From the NCBI GenBank assembly GCA_963823105.1, contig CAWGKC010000004.1:310001-374000 (forward strand): DNA of 64,000 nucleotides, in the 5' to 3' direction. Shown here piece by piece: positions 12,676-23,683 of this stretch; position 1 is the stretch's first letter; each line of letters begins with the position of its first letter. Under the pieces are notes generated by a model. That model did not search any database. It saw only the letters and a program-made list of their open reading frames with translations, and had not been told where the DNA came from. The translations under genes and the position numbers were made by a program. The DNA comes from JAJYKC01 sp963823105 (GTDB taxonomy: Bacteria > Acidobacteriota > Terriglobia > Bryobacterales > Bryobacteraceae).

Positions 12676-13220
12676 ATGGGATGCGCCTCATACAAAAGCG
12701 AAACCAAGCGGTTCGACAAACACCGGAGCGGACTGCAACGGTATCGCTGCGTCGAATGCGGCACGACGTTCACGGAGGCTTATGAGAAGCCGCTCGGCAA
12801 CATGACGATACCGATGGATTGGGCGGCGCTTGCGCTTCAGCTCCTGATTGAAGGGGCCAGCGTCCACGTTACGGAGCGCATTATGGGCCTTCACCGCGAC
12901 ACGATATTGAAGCTCCTCGTGACCGCCGGCGACGAATGCGAAAAGCGCCTGGGTCGCCTTCTCGTCAGTGTTCCCGTGAGGGATGTCGGGCGCGATGAGA
13001 TCTGCGGATTCGTGCAAAAGAAGGAGAGACACAAGCTCCCGGAGGCAGCCCGCGACAGAGGGACGGCGAAGCTTGCACATTCGTTGCCATTGAGCGCAGC
13101 ACAAAGACTCGTTCTGGACTTCGCCTCGGCCGTCGCAGTAAGTCCGCCACGGACGTCTTCATCGAAGGACTCCAGGCCGCAACCGCGCCGGGTCGCTTGC
13201 AGATCGCTACCTCCATCGTA
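12676..13220 (+). pseudogene. IS1-family transposase remnant
   Basis: The first 120 codons match an IS1-type transposase: a zinc-ribbon start (ETKRF, then QRYRCVECGTTF), a helix-turn-helix region (LQLLIEGASVHVTERIMGLH), and the segment with the first catalytic aspartate (VPVRDVGRDEICGFVQKKE). After a frameshift near 13065 the family text resumes in another frame (FVAIERSTK, then LRLGRRSKSATDVFIEGL). It stops matching about 13215, before the last catalytic residue. No terminal inverted repeats were recognised. A weak promoter (TTGACA at 12640, TATGGC at 12662) lies upstream. It cannot encode an active transposase. Confidence 0.8.
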
Positions 13221-13324
13221 GGAAACATCGACGTCTCTAGATCCCAGATCCGGTATCATCGTACCTTCTTGGTCCAGGAAGTAATCCAACGATCCCGCGC
13301 CATTGTGACGCACTCGCAGATATT

Positions 13325-14060
13325 TTGGATCGGCTTGCTCCTGGCTCTCTGCCGTGCTTCGGAAGCACTGTTTTTATTTGGCTTAACCGAGATGGAATCG
13401 TTGCCGTTGCGGACAGCCTTGAACGCGACATTAAGCCGGACGGGACGGTTAGACACAAAAACATATGCAAAATTGAATCGGTTGGTAGGTTTTATATCGC
13501 CTCTACTGGCTTCCCTACCGCTTTTTTTGATGAGCGGCCAAAGAGATATATTATTCGGCCCCGGAGGAAGCCCGATCGCTTGCAAGTACGGCCACCGACT
13601 CAAGGACCTCACTTCGAAATTTATCAAATCCATTGAGCCAAAGATGCGAACCGCGATGTCTCTCACTTTTGGATTCAACCCCAAGAGATTCATTACCGAT
13701 ATCAACGGGAGGGACGGGGCGCTGGCCGTTTGCATCTTCGAAATGACCAAAGTTGGTCCGAGCCTCGCGATAGTTAGTTTCACCGCACAGCTACCGCAAC
13801 CGGCGTACGGGTTGACCATACGCCTCCACGGTATTGCCCAGGGGACTGCTCGGGTCTTCTCAAGGGGGTCACCGTTCGCCTTGGTGCTCAGAATGCCAAC
13901 GGAACCGGTCCAGTTCCCACAACACCGCAGGAGGCAATCCCATGGGTGACAAGAATCGTTGAATCCGAAATCGCTATTGACCGCTCCAAAGCTGAAAGAG
14001 ATAAAATCCAAGGGAGGTCGGCGGATCCTCTCGGTAATGGTTATCACGCGCACCGCGGCG
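13325..14060 (+). pseudogene. Broken gene resembling Ntn-hydrolase (proteasome-like) proteins
   Basis: Pieces of one protein appear in different plus-strand frames. First comes TVFIWLNRDGIVAVADSLE with KICKIESVG-like text (ICKIESVGRFYIASTGFP, 13370-13520). Next is KSIEPKMRTAMSL with the following ALAVCIFEMTKVGPSL (about 13610-13790), and last ATRIV-like text (AIPWVTRIVESEIAIDR) near 13940-13990. The first block resembles the substrate-access strand of proteasome/HslV-fold proteins, which acidobacteria often carry as exported single-domain proteins. This resemblance is from memory of the fold and is moderate. Base composition is lower in GC than the neighbours, in keeping with acquired DNA. 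At least two frameshifts make it inactive. Confidence 0.5.
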
Positions 14061-14142
14061 TACTGGCAAAGGCAGAAAACCGCCAGACCTGTCCAGGCGA
14101 GAGTCCCTAGTTTTTTCGCCGACGCACTCTTAGGACGTAGAT

Positions 14143-14158
14143 GCGTTGACACCCCTCC
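14143..14158 (+). repeat. Right 16-bp direct repeat
   Basis: This is the perfect second copy of the repeat at 12191-12206. Here the TTGACA within it serves as the -35 box of a good promoter, so this copy probably lies in the original sequence and the left copy is the duplicate. Confidence 0.75.
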
Positions 14159-14174
14159 GGTTCGCTCTTATCCT
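14146..14174 (+). promoter_or_regulatory. Sigma70-type promoter upstream of the secA region
   Basis: A consensus -35 TTGACA (14146-14151), a 17-bp spacer and a -10 TATCCT (14169-14174). Transcription would begin near 14181, about 8 bases before a GTG-initiated ORF and 450 bases before secA. No other promoter of this quality is visible between clpC and secA. Confidence 0.65.
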
Positions 14175-14188
14175 GTAACTAGGTAGAA

Positions 14189-14548
14189 GTGCGCACCAAG
14201 GCAAAAATCCGCGACCGCTCGACCGCAATCGGCTCCGCCGGTCCGGTGATGCTGCTGCTTGCCGCGATGTGCGCCGTCTGCGTCGCGCCGCCCGTTCATC
14301 CACTGGCGCGATCGCCCAGAACGGCGGCGGGTTGGAAGTCCCAGGCGCCTCATGCCGCAGTGGCGTCCCGAGGGCTGCGCGCGGAAATGCGGGAGGCGTT
14401 GCCTGCGCCGGCGATCGTTCCCGCAACCGGCTCGTGCGCGGCGTGTTCCAGCCGCGGACCGGCTGGGGCCGCGGCGTGCCGCGCATCCCATTCGAGCGCC
14501 GTTTTCCATCCCACCCTGTTTCAGCGTCCCCCTCCTTTTTCCGCCTAG
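14189..14548 (+). CDS. Short ORF with N-terminal hydrophobic segment, upstream of secA
   Basis: A 119-codon ORF with GTG start, opening MRTKAKIRDRSTAIG followed by a hydrophobic stretch (PVMLLLAAMCAVCVAPPV) that would act as a signal peptide or membrane anchor. The rest is Ala/Arg/Ser-rich, and the last residues are QRPPPFSA. It begins about 8 bases after the predicted start of transcription and ends 83 bp before secA. Other plus-strand frames are also open over its second half, so a frameshift inside it is possible. I know no family for it. A regulatory leader of the SecM kind is one possibility, discussed under findings. Confidence 0.4.
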   Translation: MRTKAKIRDRSTAIGSAGPVMLLLAAMCAVCVAPPVHPLARSPRTAAGWKSQAPHAAVASRGLRAEMREALPAPAIVPATGSCAACSSRGPAGAAACRASHSSAVFHPTLFQRPPPFSA

Positions 14549-14631
14549 GCGAAAGCGATTTGCGCGCGAAGCGGCTCTTCCCGAGCGCCGGCGCGCGTGG
14601 CGGATTTCATTAGCGGAATGAGGAGATTTTC

Positions 14632-17474
<2,843 letters not shown>

Positions 17475-17493
<19 letters not shown>

Positions 17494-18404
17494 TTTTCTT
17501 AACCGGCTGCGTGGGTCTGGCTTCGGCGGGCGTCTGGAAGCCGGCGCCGGCCATCCGGTCGATTCAGGCGCTGGGGGTCTCCTCCGACGCTTCGCTGTGG
17601 GACGAGTATGGCTTGGAGGCGGCCGAGCGCGCCGATTTCGGCCGTTTTAGGGTGTCGGCCTTCCGTTTCAAGGACGCCACGGGCGCTTTCGGCGCCTGGC
17701 AATGGATGCGCGCCTCCCAACCCGAGGCGGAGCTGTCGGGGAGCCTGGTCCTGGTCTGTTCCGGCAATTGTCCGAAACCGGCCAAGTTTCCCGCCGCCGT
17801 GCTGGGTTACCTCGACGCCGACGCCATCCATCGTACCGGATTGCCGGTTTTGCCGGATTACCTGCCCGCCAAGGACAGAATCGAAGGCTCAGCACGGTAT
17901 ATTCTGGGACCGGCCGGTTTGACCAAATTCGCCCCAGAAATCCCAGCGCGGTCGCTCGCCTTCCAGTTTTCCACCGAGGCAGCACTCGCCCATTACCACT
18001 CGGCCGAGGGCGGGGAATTGGCGCTGCTGATCGCTTCCTATCCCACCCCAGGCATAGCCCGGCAACAGGCCGCCGAGTTCCATCGCCTGCCCGGACTCAC
18101 CGTGAAGCGCTCCGGTCCGCTGGTTGCGATCATTCCATCCCCGCCCGGCGCGCAGGCCGCCGCAAATCTGTTGGCGGGCATCCATTATCTCGCTTCCATC
18201 ACCTGGGACGAAAAGCCGCCCGATCCCCATTTTGGCTTTAAGCTGAAGAGCCTCATCATGGGCGTCGCACAGCTAACCGGCTTTCTTTTCATACTTTGTA
18301 TCGCGGGCGGCATCGCTTTCGCCGGGATACGCCTGCTGGCGACACGCTTTGGCCATTCGGATGCGGACGCTCAAATGATCGTTCTTCGTCTCTCCGACAA
18401 GTAA
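17475..18404 (+). CDS. Exported or membrane-anchored protein of unknown function
   Basis: A 309-residue protein starting at an ATG inside the end of secA, 19 bp before its stop; this start gives a signal-like MLRRRLIFLTGCVGLASAG. The middle is a soluble region (YGLEAAERADFGRF, then LVLVCSGNCPKPAKFP), and one membrane segment lies near the C-terminus (LTGFLFILCIAGGIAFAGI, about residues 270-290), followed by a short cytoplasmic tail. The arrangement suggests a periplasmic domain anchored at its C-terminus. Related unnamed proteins seem to be common in acidobacteria, but I cannot assign a function. Overlap with secA implies co-translation. Confidence 0.75.
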
Positions 18405-18554
18405 CTGCCCGATTTGCCCTAAGTTAGACTGATTCTTAACCCTGGAAACAGGCCTTGCGGCGCGTCGGCGTTGCTCTGTGGAAAAATCGGCGCCGGCCAT
18501 AAATGATTCAGGGTCAGCCGGTTGAAGGTCCTTGAAAAAGTCCCGATTTTCAAC

Positions 18555-18583
18555 TTGACTCCATCTCCCGCAAGCCCTATTAT
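18555..18583 (+). promoter_or_regulatory. Strong sigma70-type promoter in an intergenic region
   Basis: The -35 element TTGACT (18555-18560), a 17-bp spacer and -10 TATTAT (18578-18583) differ from consensus at one base each. There is no long gene downstream on this strand before the terminator at 18687, so the product should be a short RNA starting near 18590. Confidence 0.65.
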
Positions 18584-18602
18584 CCAATCACAACAGGTTT
18601 TG

Positions 18603-18653
18603 ATGGTCGTCGATTCCGTCGAGCCTGATTCTCCCAAACATCAGCCCTGGTAA
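18603..18653 (+). CDS. Possible 16-residue leader peptide
   Basis: The ATG at 18603 is preceded by CAGG six bases upstream and opens a 16-codon frame encoding MVVDSVEPDSPKHQPW, stopping at 18651-18653 inside the first hairpin of the candidate small RNA. Ending in Pro-Trp at a hairpin is suggestive of a translation-sensing leader, but chance cannot be excluded for so short a frame. Confidence 0.25.
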   Translation: MVVDSVEPDSPKHQPW

Positions 18654-18686
18654 TACAGGGTGGCCTGTCTTTATTGGCCGATGACA

Positions 18687-18716
18687 AAAATGCTCACCTT
18701 AAGGGGTGGGCATTTT
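18687..18716 (+). terminator. Bidirectional rho-independent terminator
   Basis: A 12-bp stem AAAATGCTCACC (18687-18698) with GGTGGGCATTTT (18705-18716), one wobble pair, and a six-base loop. The A-run and T-run at its ends let it work in both directions. It would end the candidate small RNA on the plus strand and the gene at 18779-19231 on the minus strand. Confidence 0.8.
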
Positions 18717-18778
18717 CGTTGTGGGTCCCCGTTCCCGCTTTCCAAAGGATTTCCACAGCTTTTCCAGAGTTTGCCTGG

Positions 18779-19231
18779 CTACAGCCCGACGGCGGGACCG
18801 GTTTGCAGCATCGCCGCCGATTGTTGAGTCAGCATCCGCATCGCCTGGTCGGCAAGCGGGTGATCCCTGGGAATATATGGGCCGCCTCCCGGATTAGGAA
18901 ATTGCAACGGACTGCCAGGATTCGTAGCGGCGTTTTGCAAAACCCCGCTCAAGTTGTTGAGGAAATTCTTCGTGTCGCCGGTTGGCTGATTCGCGGCCGC
19001 CGCCTTCAATTCCGTCGCCGCCTTCTGCGCAAAAGTGGCGAACTGCTGAGGATTGGAGGTTCTTAACGCCGACAGATTGTGCCACAACTGGCCCAGGGTC
19101 GTCACCGAGGAAGAGTCGGGAGGGCCTCCGAGGCCAATGTTCGTGGCCGCCGTTCCAGCCGAGGGCGCCCGCGAGCTGGAAAGTAGCGACAAAACGCTCT
19201 GAATTGGGTTGGAAATGGACGATATGTTCAT
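18779..19231 (-). CDS. Conserved-looking hypothetical protein, low complexity
   Basis: A 150-residue protein without signal peptide, opening MNISSISNPIQSVLSLLSS and rich in Ala, Ser, Asn and Gln. A predicted helical middle (LGQLWHNLSALRTSNPQQFATFAQKAATEL) is followed by NFLNNLSGVLQNAA and a Pro/Gly-rich tail. A plausible ribosome site (AAAGG) precedes the ATG and a good terminator follows the stop, which supports a real gene. I do not recognise the family. The helix-plus-disorder composition resembles small acidobacterial proteins of unknown role. Confidence 0.6.
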   Translation of the reverse strand: MNISSISNPIQSVLSLLSSSRAPSAGTAATNIGLGGPPDSSSVTTLGQLWHNLSALRTSNPQQFATFAQKAATELKAAAANQPTGDTKNFLNNLSGVLQNAATNPGSPLQFPNPGGGPYIPRDHPLADQAMRMLTQQSAAMLQTGPAVGL

Positions 19232-19430
19232 CGAGGAGCCTTTCTATGGCTCAGCCGGGCTAAGCACTCACACCATCCATCGGCGGTTCCGCGGAAAACC
19301 TTAAGGCGTTTCGCTTATAGGGGCATGCCCAGGAAGCTCGCGTGGGCCTCCTCCACCACCGCGATTTCGCCGGTCGGCGCGCCTTCCTTCCCCCGTCTGC
19401 TAACCTTAGAGATTCCCTACATATATATCT

Positions 19431-21101
19431 ATGTCCGACCGTAAACTACAATTGATCCCGCTTGGAGGCCTGGGCGAATTTGGCATGAATTCCATGGCCC
19501 TCCGGTACGGCGACGATATTATCGTCCTCGACGCGGGAATGATGTTTCCCGACTCCGAATTGCTCGGCGTCGATATTGTCACGCCCGATTTCGCCTATCT
19601 CGAACAGCACCGCGAAATGGTTCGCGCCCTCGTCCTCACTCACGGCCACGAAGATCATATCGGAGGCGTCCCCTTCCTGCTGGGCCAGATCAATCTCCCC
19701 ATCTACGGCACCGCCTTCACGCTCGCCCTTGTCGAGCGCCGCCTCGAGGAGCACGACCTTCTCTCGAAAGCCAAACTGAATCCGGTCAAGCCCGGCCAAA
19801 AAATCGAACTCGGGCCCTTTTCGATCGAGTTCATACACGTCACCCACTCCATCGTCTCCTCCGTCGCTCTCGCCATCACCACCCCCCTCGGCGTCGTCAT
19901 CCACACCGGCGATTTCAAGGTGGACCCCACTCCCACCGACAACGAGCTGTTCGATCTCCACACTTTCGCCGAATACGGCAAACGCGGCGTGCTGCTGCTG
20001 CTCTCCGATTCCACCAACGTCGACCGCCCCGGTTATACCGAGAGCGAGCGCGCCGTCCGGCCCCGCTTCGAGGACATCTTTAACCGGGCCGAGCGCCGCC
20101 TCGTGGTCTCCTGTTTTAGCTCCTCCATCCACCGCCTTCAACAGATCCTCGACCTAGCCGCCGAGTATGGCCGCAAGGTGGCTTTCCTGGGCCGCAGCAT
20201 GTTGAGCGTCACCGAGATCGCCCATGGTTTCGGCCTGTTGCACATTCCCGATTCCATCCTGCTCCGCCCGCAGGACATCATGCAGGCCGCCCCGGAAAAA
20301 GTGGTCGCCATCGTCAGCGGAACCCAGGGCGAGCCGATGTCCTCGCTCTCGCGCGTCGCCATCGACAATCACAAACAACTCTCGCTGCAGCGAGGCGACA
20401 CCGTCGTACTCAGCTCGCGCATCATTCCCGGCAACGAAAAAGCCATTTATCGGATGATGAACCACATGGCGCGCCGCGGCGCCGAGATTATTTACGGACC
20501 GATGAACCCTCCCGTCCACGTCTCCGGGCACGGTTCGGCCGAGGAGCTGAGGCTGATTCTCAATCTGGTCCGCCCGCGCTTTTTCGTCCCCGTTCACGGT
20601 GAGTACCGCCAACTGTCCAAACACGCCGCGCTGGCCTCGCATCTCTCCGGCCTCGGCCTCCAAGAGTCATTCATTCTCGAAACCGGCGACACGCTGGAAA
20701 TCGATGGCCGCGGCGCGCGCAGGGGTCCCAAGATCCCGGTCGGCCGCGTCTGTATCGACTCCGGCACCATCGACGAAGTGGTGGAAGACATGGTCATCCG
20801 CGACCGCCGCCATCTGTCGGAAGACGGCTTCGTCATGCCGATCATCGCCATCAATAAGCACTCCGGCAAGAGCGAAGCGCTGCCAGAAATCGTGAGCCGC
20901 GGCTTCATGTCGTTCGAGGATGGCTCACCGCTGCTGCAACAGGCCCGCCAGGTGGTGGGCAAAACGCTCGAATCCTCCTCGGCCGAGGAGCGGACCGACT
21001 GGGGCGTGATGCAGGAGAAAATCCGCGCCGATCTGAAGCGTTTCCTCATCAAGAACACCAGCCGCCGGCCGCTCATCATGCCGGTTATTCTGGAAGTGTG
21101 A
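19431..21101 (+). CDS. rnj: Ribonuclease J
   Basis: An intact 556-residue beta-CASP metallo-beta-lactamase ribonuclease. It opens LQLIPLGGLGEFGMNSM and has the zinc-binding LTHGHEDHIGG (about residue 63), VTHSIVSSVALAI, and HTGDFKVDPTP. The beta-CASP region includes SGTQGEPMSSLSR, and HVSGHGSAEELRL and VPVHGEYRQL hold further ligands. RNase J combines 5'-3' exonuclease and endonuclease activity in RNA maturation and decay. The stop overlaps the GTG start of the next gene by 4 bp. The 200 bp upstream (19232-19430) show no gene. Confidence 0.95.
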   Translation: MSDRKLQLIPLGGLGEFGMNSMALRYGDDIIVLDAGMMFPDSELLGVDIVTPDFAYLEQHREMVRALVLTHGHEDHIGGVPFLLGQINLPIYGTAFTLALVERRLEEHDLLSKAKLNPVKPGQKIELGPFSIEFIHVTHSIVSSVALAITTPLGVVIHTGDFKVDPTPTDNELFDLHTFAEYGKRGVLLLLSDSTNVDRPGYTESERAVRPRFEDIFNRAERRLVVSCFSSSIHRLQQILDLAAEYGRKVAFLGRSMLSVTEIAHGFGLLHIPDSILLRPQDIMQAAPEKVVAIVSGTQGEPMSSLSRVAIDNHKQLSLQRGDTVVLSSRIIPGNEKAIYRMMNHMARRGAEIIYGPMNPPVHVSGHGSAEELRLILNLVRPRFFVPVHGEYRQLSKHAALASHLSGLGLQESFILETGDTLEIDGRGARRGPKIPVGRVCIDSGTIDEVVEDMVIRDRRHLSEDGFVMPIIAINKHSGKSEALPEIVSRGFMSFEDGSPLLQQARQVVGKTLESSSAEERTDWGVMQEKIRADLKRFLIKNTSRRPLIMPVILEV

Positions 21102-22447
21102 ACCTCGCCGAAATCAGTCTGAACGATGCCTCCGGCTTCCCCGGCCAAGCCGATCGCCTCTTCGCTCCCGCCACCGAGTCCGATCTGCGCGCCATCCTCG
21201 TAGAGGCCAACGCAAGCCGCACCCCGATCACGATTCTCGGCTCCCGCACCGGCATCACGGGAGGCTCCATGCCCCGCGCGGGCTGGGCGGTTTCCATGGA
21301 GAAGTTTCGCCGTCTGGAAATCTTGCCCGATCGCGCCATCGCCGGCGCGGCCGTAACGCTTACCGATCTCCAGGCCGCCGCCTCGCCCACGAACCAGTTC
21401 TACGCCCCGGACCCCACGGAATGGACGGCCAGCGTCGGCGGCACCATCAACACCAATGCCAGCGGCTCCCGCAGCTTCCGCTTCGGCTCCACGCGCCGCC
21501 ACATTCTCGGACTCCGCGTGCTGCTGATGGATGGCCGCCTCATCGAATGCCGCCGCGGCGACGCCATCGATTTTCCGGTTCCCGCCTTGCCCCGTCCCAA
21601 CACCACCAAGACCACCGCCGGGTATCCGCTTGAACCCGGCATGGATTGGATCGATCTGTTTTGCGGCTCCGAGGGCACTCTCGGCGTCGTCGTCGAAGCC
21701 GACCTGCGCCTGCTGCCCATCCCGCCACTGCTGCTTTCCGGTGTCGTGTTCTTTCCGACGCTCGGAGATTCACTTGACGCCGTGGAAGCCTGGCGCCCCG
21801 CTCCCAATCTCCGCATGATCGAGTTCGTCGACCGCCGCTCGCTCGATCTTGTCCGTTCGCGTTATCCGGAAATTCCTTCCGATGCGCAGGCCGCTCTCCT
21901 CATCGAATCCGAAGAGGACGCCGGCGTCTGGGTGGATCGGCTTGAAGCCGCCCACGCCCTCATCGACGCTTCCTGGTTTGGAGAAACCGCGCGCGACCGC
22001 GAACGTTTCCGCGTGTTCCGCCACGCGCTTCCCGAAAGCGTGAACGAAACCGTCATCCGGCGCGGCTTCATGAAGCTCGGCTCCGATTTCGCCGTCCCCG
22101 TCGCCCGCTGCCGCCAGATGACGGAATTCTATTTAGACACGCTACGCCGCACCTGGCCGGGCGAATACGTTCTTTATGGACACATCGGCGACGCGCATCT
22201 CCACGTCAATCTCATGCCCGCGAGCGAGGAGGAAGACCACATCGGCCACGAAATGATGGCCGCCTTCGCCCGCCACGCCGTTTCTCTCGGCGGCACCGTC
22301 AGCGCCGAACACGGACTCGGCAAGCGCAAGTCCCATTTCCTCCCGTTGCAATTCGCGCCCGCCGAAATCGAAGCCATGAAAGACGTCAAGCGCCGTCTGG
22401 ATCCCCACTGGCTTCTCGGCCAGGGCAACCTGTTTCCCGACGGCTAG
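21098..22447 (+). CDS. FAD-linked 2-hydroxyacid oxidase/dehydrogenase (GlcD/D-LDH family)
   Basis: A 449-residue flavoprotein of the VAO family with GTG start overlapping the rnj stop. The FAD-binding half has ITILGSRTGITGGSMP, SVGGTINTNASGSRSFRFGSTR, and FCGSEGTLGVVVEA. The C-terminal oxidase domain has HIGDAHLHVNLMP and ends with SAEHGLGKRKSHFLP, the family's conserved closing motif, and LLGQGNLF. Members oxidise glycolate or D-lactate and pass electrons to quinone or a partner subunit. No glcE/glcF-type partner is adjacent, which favours a stand-alone D-lactate-type enzyme. The exact substrate cannot be read from the sequence. Confidence 0.88.
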   Translation: MNLAEISLNDASGFPGQADRLFAPATESDLRAILVEANASRTPITILGSRTGITGGSMPRAGWAVSMEKFRRLEILPDRAIAGAAVTLTDLQAAASPTNQFYAPDPTEWTASVGGTINTNASGSRSFRFGSTRRHILGLRVLLMDGRLIECRRGDAIDFPVPALPRPNTTKTTAGYPLEPGMDWIDLFCGSEGTLGVVVEADLRLLPIPPLLLSGVVFFPTLGDSLDAVEAWRPAPNLRMIEFVDRRSLDLVRSRYPEIPSDAQAALLIESEEDAGVWVDRLEAAHALIDASWFGETARDRERFRVFRHALPESVNETVIRRGFMKLGSDFAVPVARCRQMTEFYLDTLRRTWPGEYVLYGHIGDAHLHVNLMPASEEEDHIGHEMMAAFARHAVSLGGTVSAEHGLGKRKSHFLPLQFAPAEIEAMKDVKRRLDPHWLLGQGNLFPDG

Positions 22448-22540
22448 GCCTCGCCCAATCCGCCGCGCGCCCATTTGCGTACAATAAGAGTGCTTCGTCC
22501 CCGTTGGCGAACCAAGAATAAAAGAGGAGTGATTCCCATC

Positions 22541-22852
22541 ATGAAAAAGCTAATCGTTACCGTTTCCCTGGGCTCCACAATGGCCCTTACCGCTTTCGGC
22601 GCCACCTGGAGCGGAACCATTTCCGATTCGATGTGCGGCGCTAAGCACGCCGCCGCCACCGAGGACGACATCAAGTGCGCCACCACGTGCGTCAAAGAGC
22701 ACGGCGCCGCCCCCGTCTTCCTCGTCGGCGACAAGATCTATAAAATCGCCGACGCTTCCAAAGAAAAGGTCATGCCGCACATCGGCCACAAGGTGACCAT
22801 CAGCGGCAAGCTCGAAGGCGACACCGTCACCATCAAGTCCATCAAGATGTAA
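22541..22852 (+). CDS. Small secreted protein with cysteine pair, acidobacterial type
   Basis: A 103-residue protein with signal peptide (MKKLIVTVSLGSTMALTAFG). The mature part begins ATWSGTISDSMCGAKHA, has two more cysteines in IKCATTCVKEHGAAPVFLVG, and ends in a beta-strand-rich section (KVTISGKLEGDTVTIKSI). The start at 22541 is chosen because of the ribosome site AGAGGAG and the signal peptide; the frame remains open upstream. Similar small exported proteins occur widely in acidobacteria without known function. It is followed by a strong terminator. Confidence 0.75.
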   Translation: MKKLIVTVSLGSTMALTAFGATWSGTISDSMCGAKHAAATEDDIKCATTCVKEHGAAPVFLVGDKIYKIADASKEKVMPHIGHKVTISGKLEGDTVTIKSIKM

Positions 22853-22870
22853 TTGGCCTTCGCTCGATTC

Positions 22871-22915
22871 AACCGGGGACGGGATTGCCATTGGGCGCCG
22901 TTCCCGGTTTGTTTT
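22871..22915 (+). terminator. Rho-independent terminator
   Basis: A 12-bp stem AACCGGGGACGG (22871-22882) with CCGTTCCCGGTT (22898-22909), one G-T pair, a 15-base loop, followed by TGTTTT. It lies 18 bp after the stop of the small secreted protein. Confidence 0.75.
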
Positions 22916-23413
22916 GCGGCGCGGTGCTGAACGTGTGATTTGCGCTCAATTGGGAAGTGGTGGCTTCGTGCAGGGTGTGGCTTCGCTGGGCGGAAGTTCT
23001 TGGCGGTCGGGAACCCGAACGAGGTAGGGTCGATGGTGGGTTCGACGGCCTTATGAAGCCGCTGCCTCGATGCAGAGCCGACTCGATGTCAGATTGCTTT
23101 TCGTGTCGATCAACCGGCGCTGGCGCCGATCGAAACGCACGGTGAGCGGCCGGCCTTATTGCAATAGCGATGCGAATCTCGCCGGCTTCACCGAAGGAGC
23201 TGCGAACTGAATATGCAGCGGGCGCGTGGCCGGCTGGAGGCGCGACGATTCGGATTTCAAATCCGGACGCGGTTCGATTTTCGCGTGCCCATCTTTAATC
23301 AGCGGTGCAACGGCGATGCCGTGAGCGCCCTTACGCTATCGATCGGCTACCACCCCCGGCGGCCAGTAACGCGAGGCGAAGCGTTCCAAGCTCCTTCCAA
23401 TGCGCTTGCATGT
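22916..23413. other. Intergenic stretch without recognisable gene
   Basis: I see no convincing coding frame, known RNA or repeat family in this roughly 500-bp gap. The open frame running into mazE from 23213 does not look like protein before the mazE ATG. A tRNA-like arm near 23252-23275 was considered and rejected. Confidence 0.6.
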
Positions 23414-23431
23414 AATCGCGTTGGAGCGATT
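23414..23431 (+). promoter_or_regulatory. Inverted repeat at the mazE start, probable autoregulatory operator
   Basis: AATCGC (23414-23419) and GCGATT (23426-23431) form an inverted repeat directly before the mazE ATG at 23432. MazE/MazEF complexes of this family bind symmetric sites overlapping their own promoter, so autoregulation is the natural reading. No separate Shine-Dalgarno sequence is seen between repeat and ATG. Confidence 0.5.
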
Positions 23432-23683
23432 ATGAAAGTTGAACTCGTACGCATCGGCAACTCGCGCGGCATCCGCATTCCAAAGCCCCTCATCGACCAA
23501 TGCGGCTTCGGCGACACCGTCGATCTTCGCGTGGAACTGGATCGCCTGGTCGTCGCCCCGGATCGTCGGCCGCGCCAGGGCTGGGAGAAGGCGTTTCAGT
23601 CCGCAAACCCCGCGACCCCGGATGAACTGCCGCTGGAAGCCTTACCGCCGAACGAATTCGACCGGGACGAATGGCGGTGGTGA
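23432..23683 (+). CDS. mazE: MazE-type antitoxin (AbrB-fold)
   Basis: An 83-residue protein opening MKVELVRIGNSRGIRIPKPL, the swapped-hairpin AbrB/MazE DNA-binding fold. The following VDLRVELDRLVVAP completes the barrel, and an acidic tail (ALPPNEFDRDEW) is suited to binding and neutralising the toxin. It overlaps the downstream mazF by 13 bp. The start at 23432 is chosen because the fold begins there, although the frame is open further upstream. Confidence 0.88.
   Translation: MKVELVRIGNSRGIRIPKPLIDQCGFGDTVDLRVELDRLVVAPDRRPRQGWEKAFQSANPATPDELPLEALPPNEFDRDEWRW

Larger units (their letters stand above)
12191..14158. mobile_element. Accessory island bounded by a 16-bp direct repeat
   Basis: The DNA between clpC and the secA promoter is bounded by two identical copies of GCGTTGACACCCCTCC (12191-12206 and 14143-14158). 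Inside are a tRNA-like sequence, an IS1-family remnant and a broken Ntn-hydrolase-like gene. Much of the interior is visibly lower in GC than the flanks. Removing the interior and one repeat would put the secA-side promoter 11 bp after the clpC stop. I infer an insertion that has since decayed; the mechanism is unknown, as no integrase is visible. Confidence 0.55.
18590..18718 (+). ncRNA. Candidate ~130-nt small RNA with own promoter and terminator
   Basis: A short transcription unit is framed by a near-consensus promoter and a 12-bp terminator hairpin. Internal structure includes hairpins CCCTG-GTAATA-CAGGG and GGCC-TGTCTTTATT-GGCC. It also contains a 16-codon ORF with a possible ribosome site. 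It matches no RNA family I know. The region 18405-18554 before it holds no recognisable gene. The alternative is a leader whose downstream gene was lost. Confidence 0.45.

Noticed and set aside
13256..14152. 298-codon open frame on the minus strand in the low-GC patch
   Set aside because: It has no recognisable motif, and the opposite strand shows pieces of a protein family in several frames. The open frame is an accident of composition.
23245..23290. tRNA-like arms (loop with TCA, then GTTCGATT) upstream of mazE
   Set aside because: The variable loop and T-stem cannot be formed at proper length, and there is no acceptor stem, so a selenocysteine tRNA is excluded.
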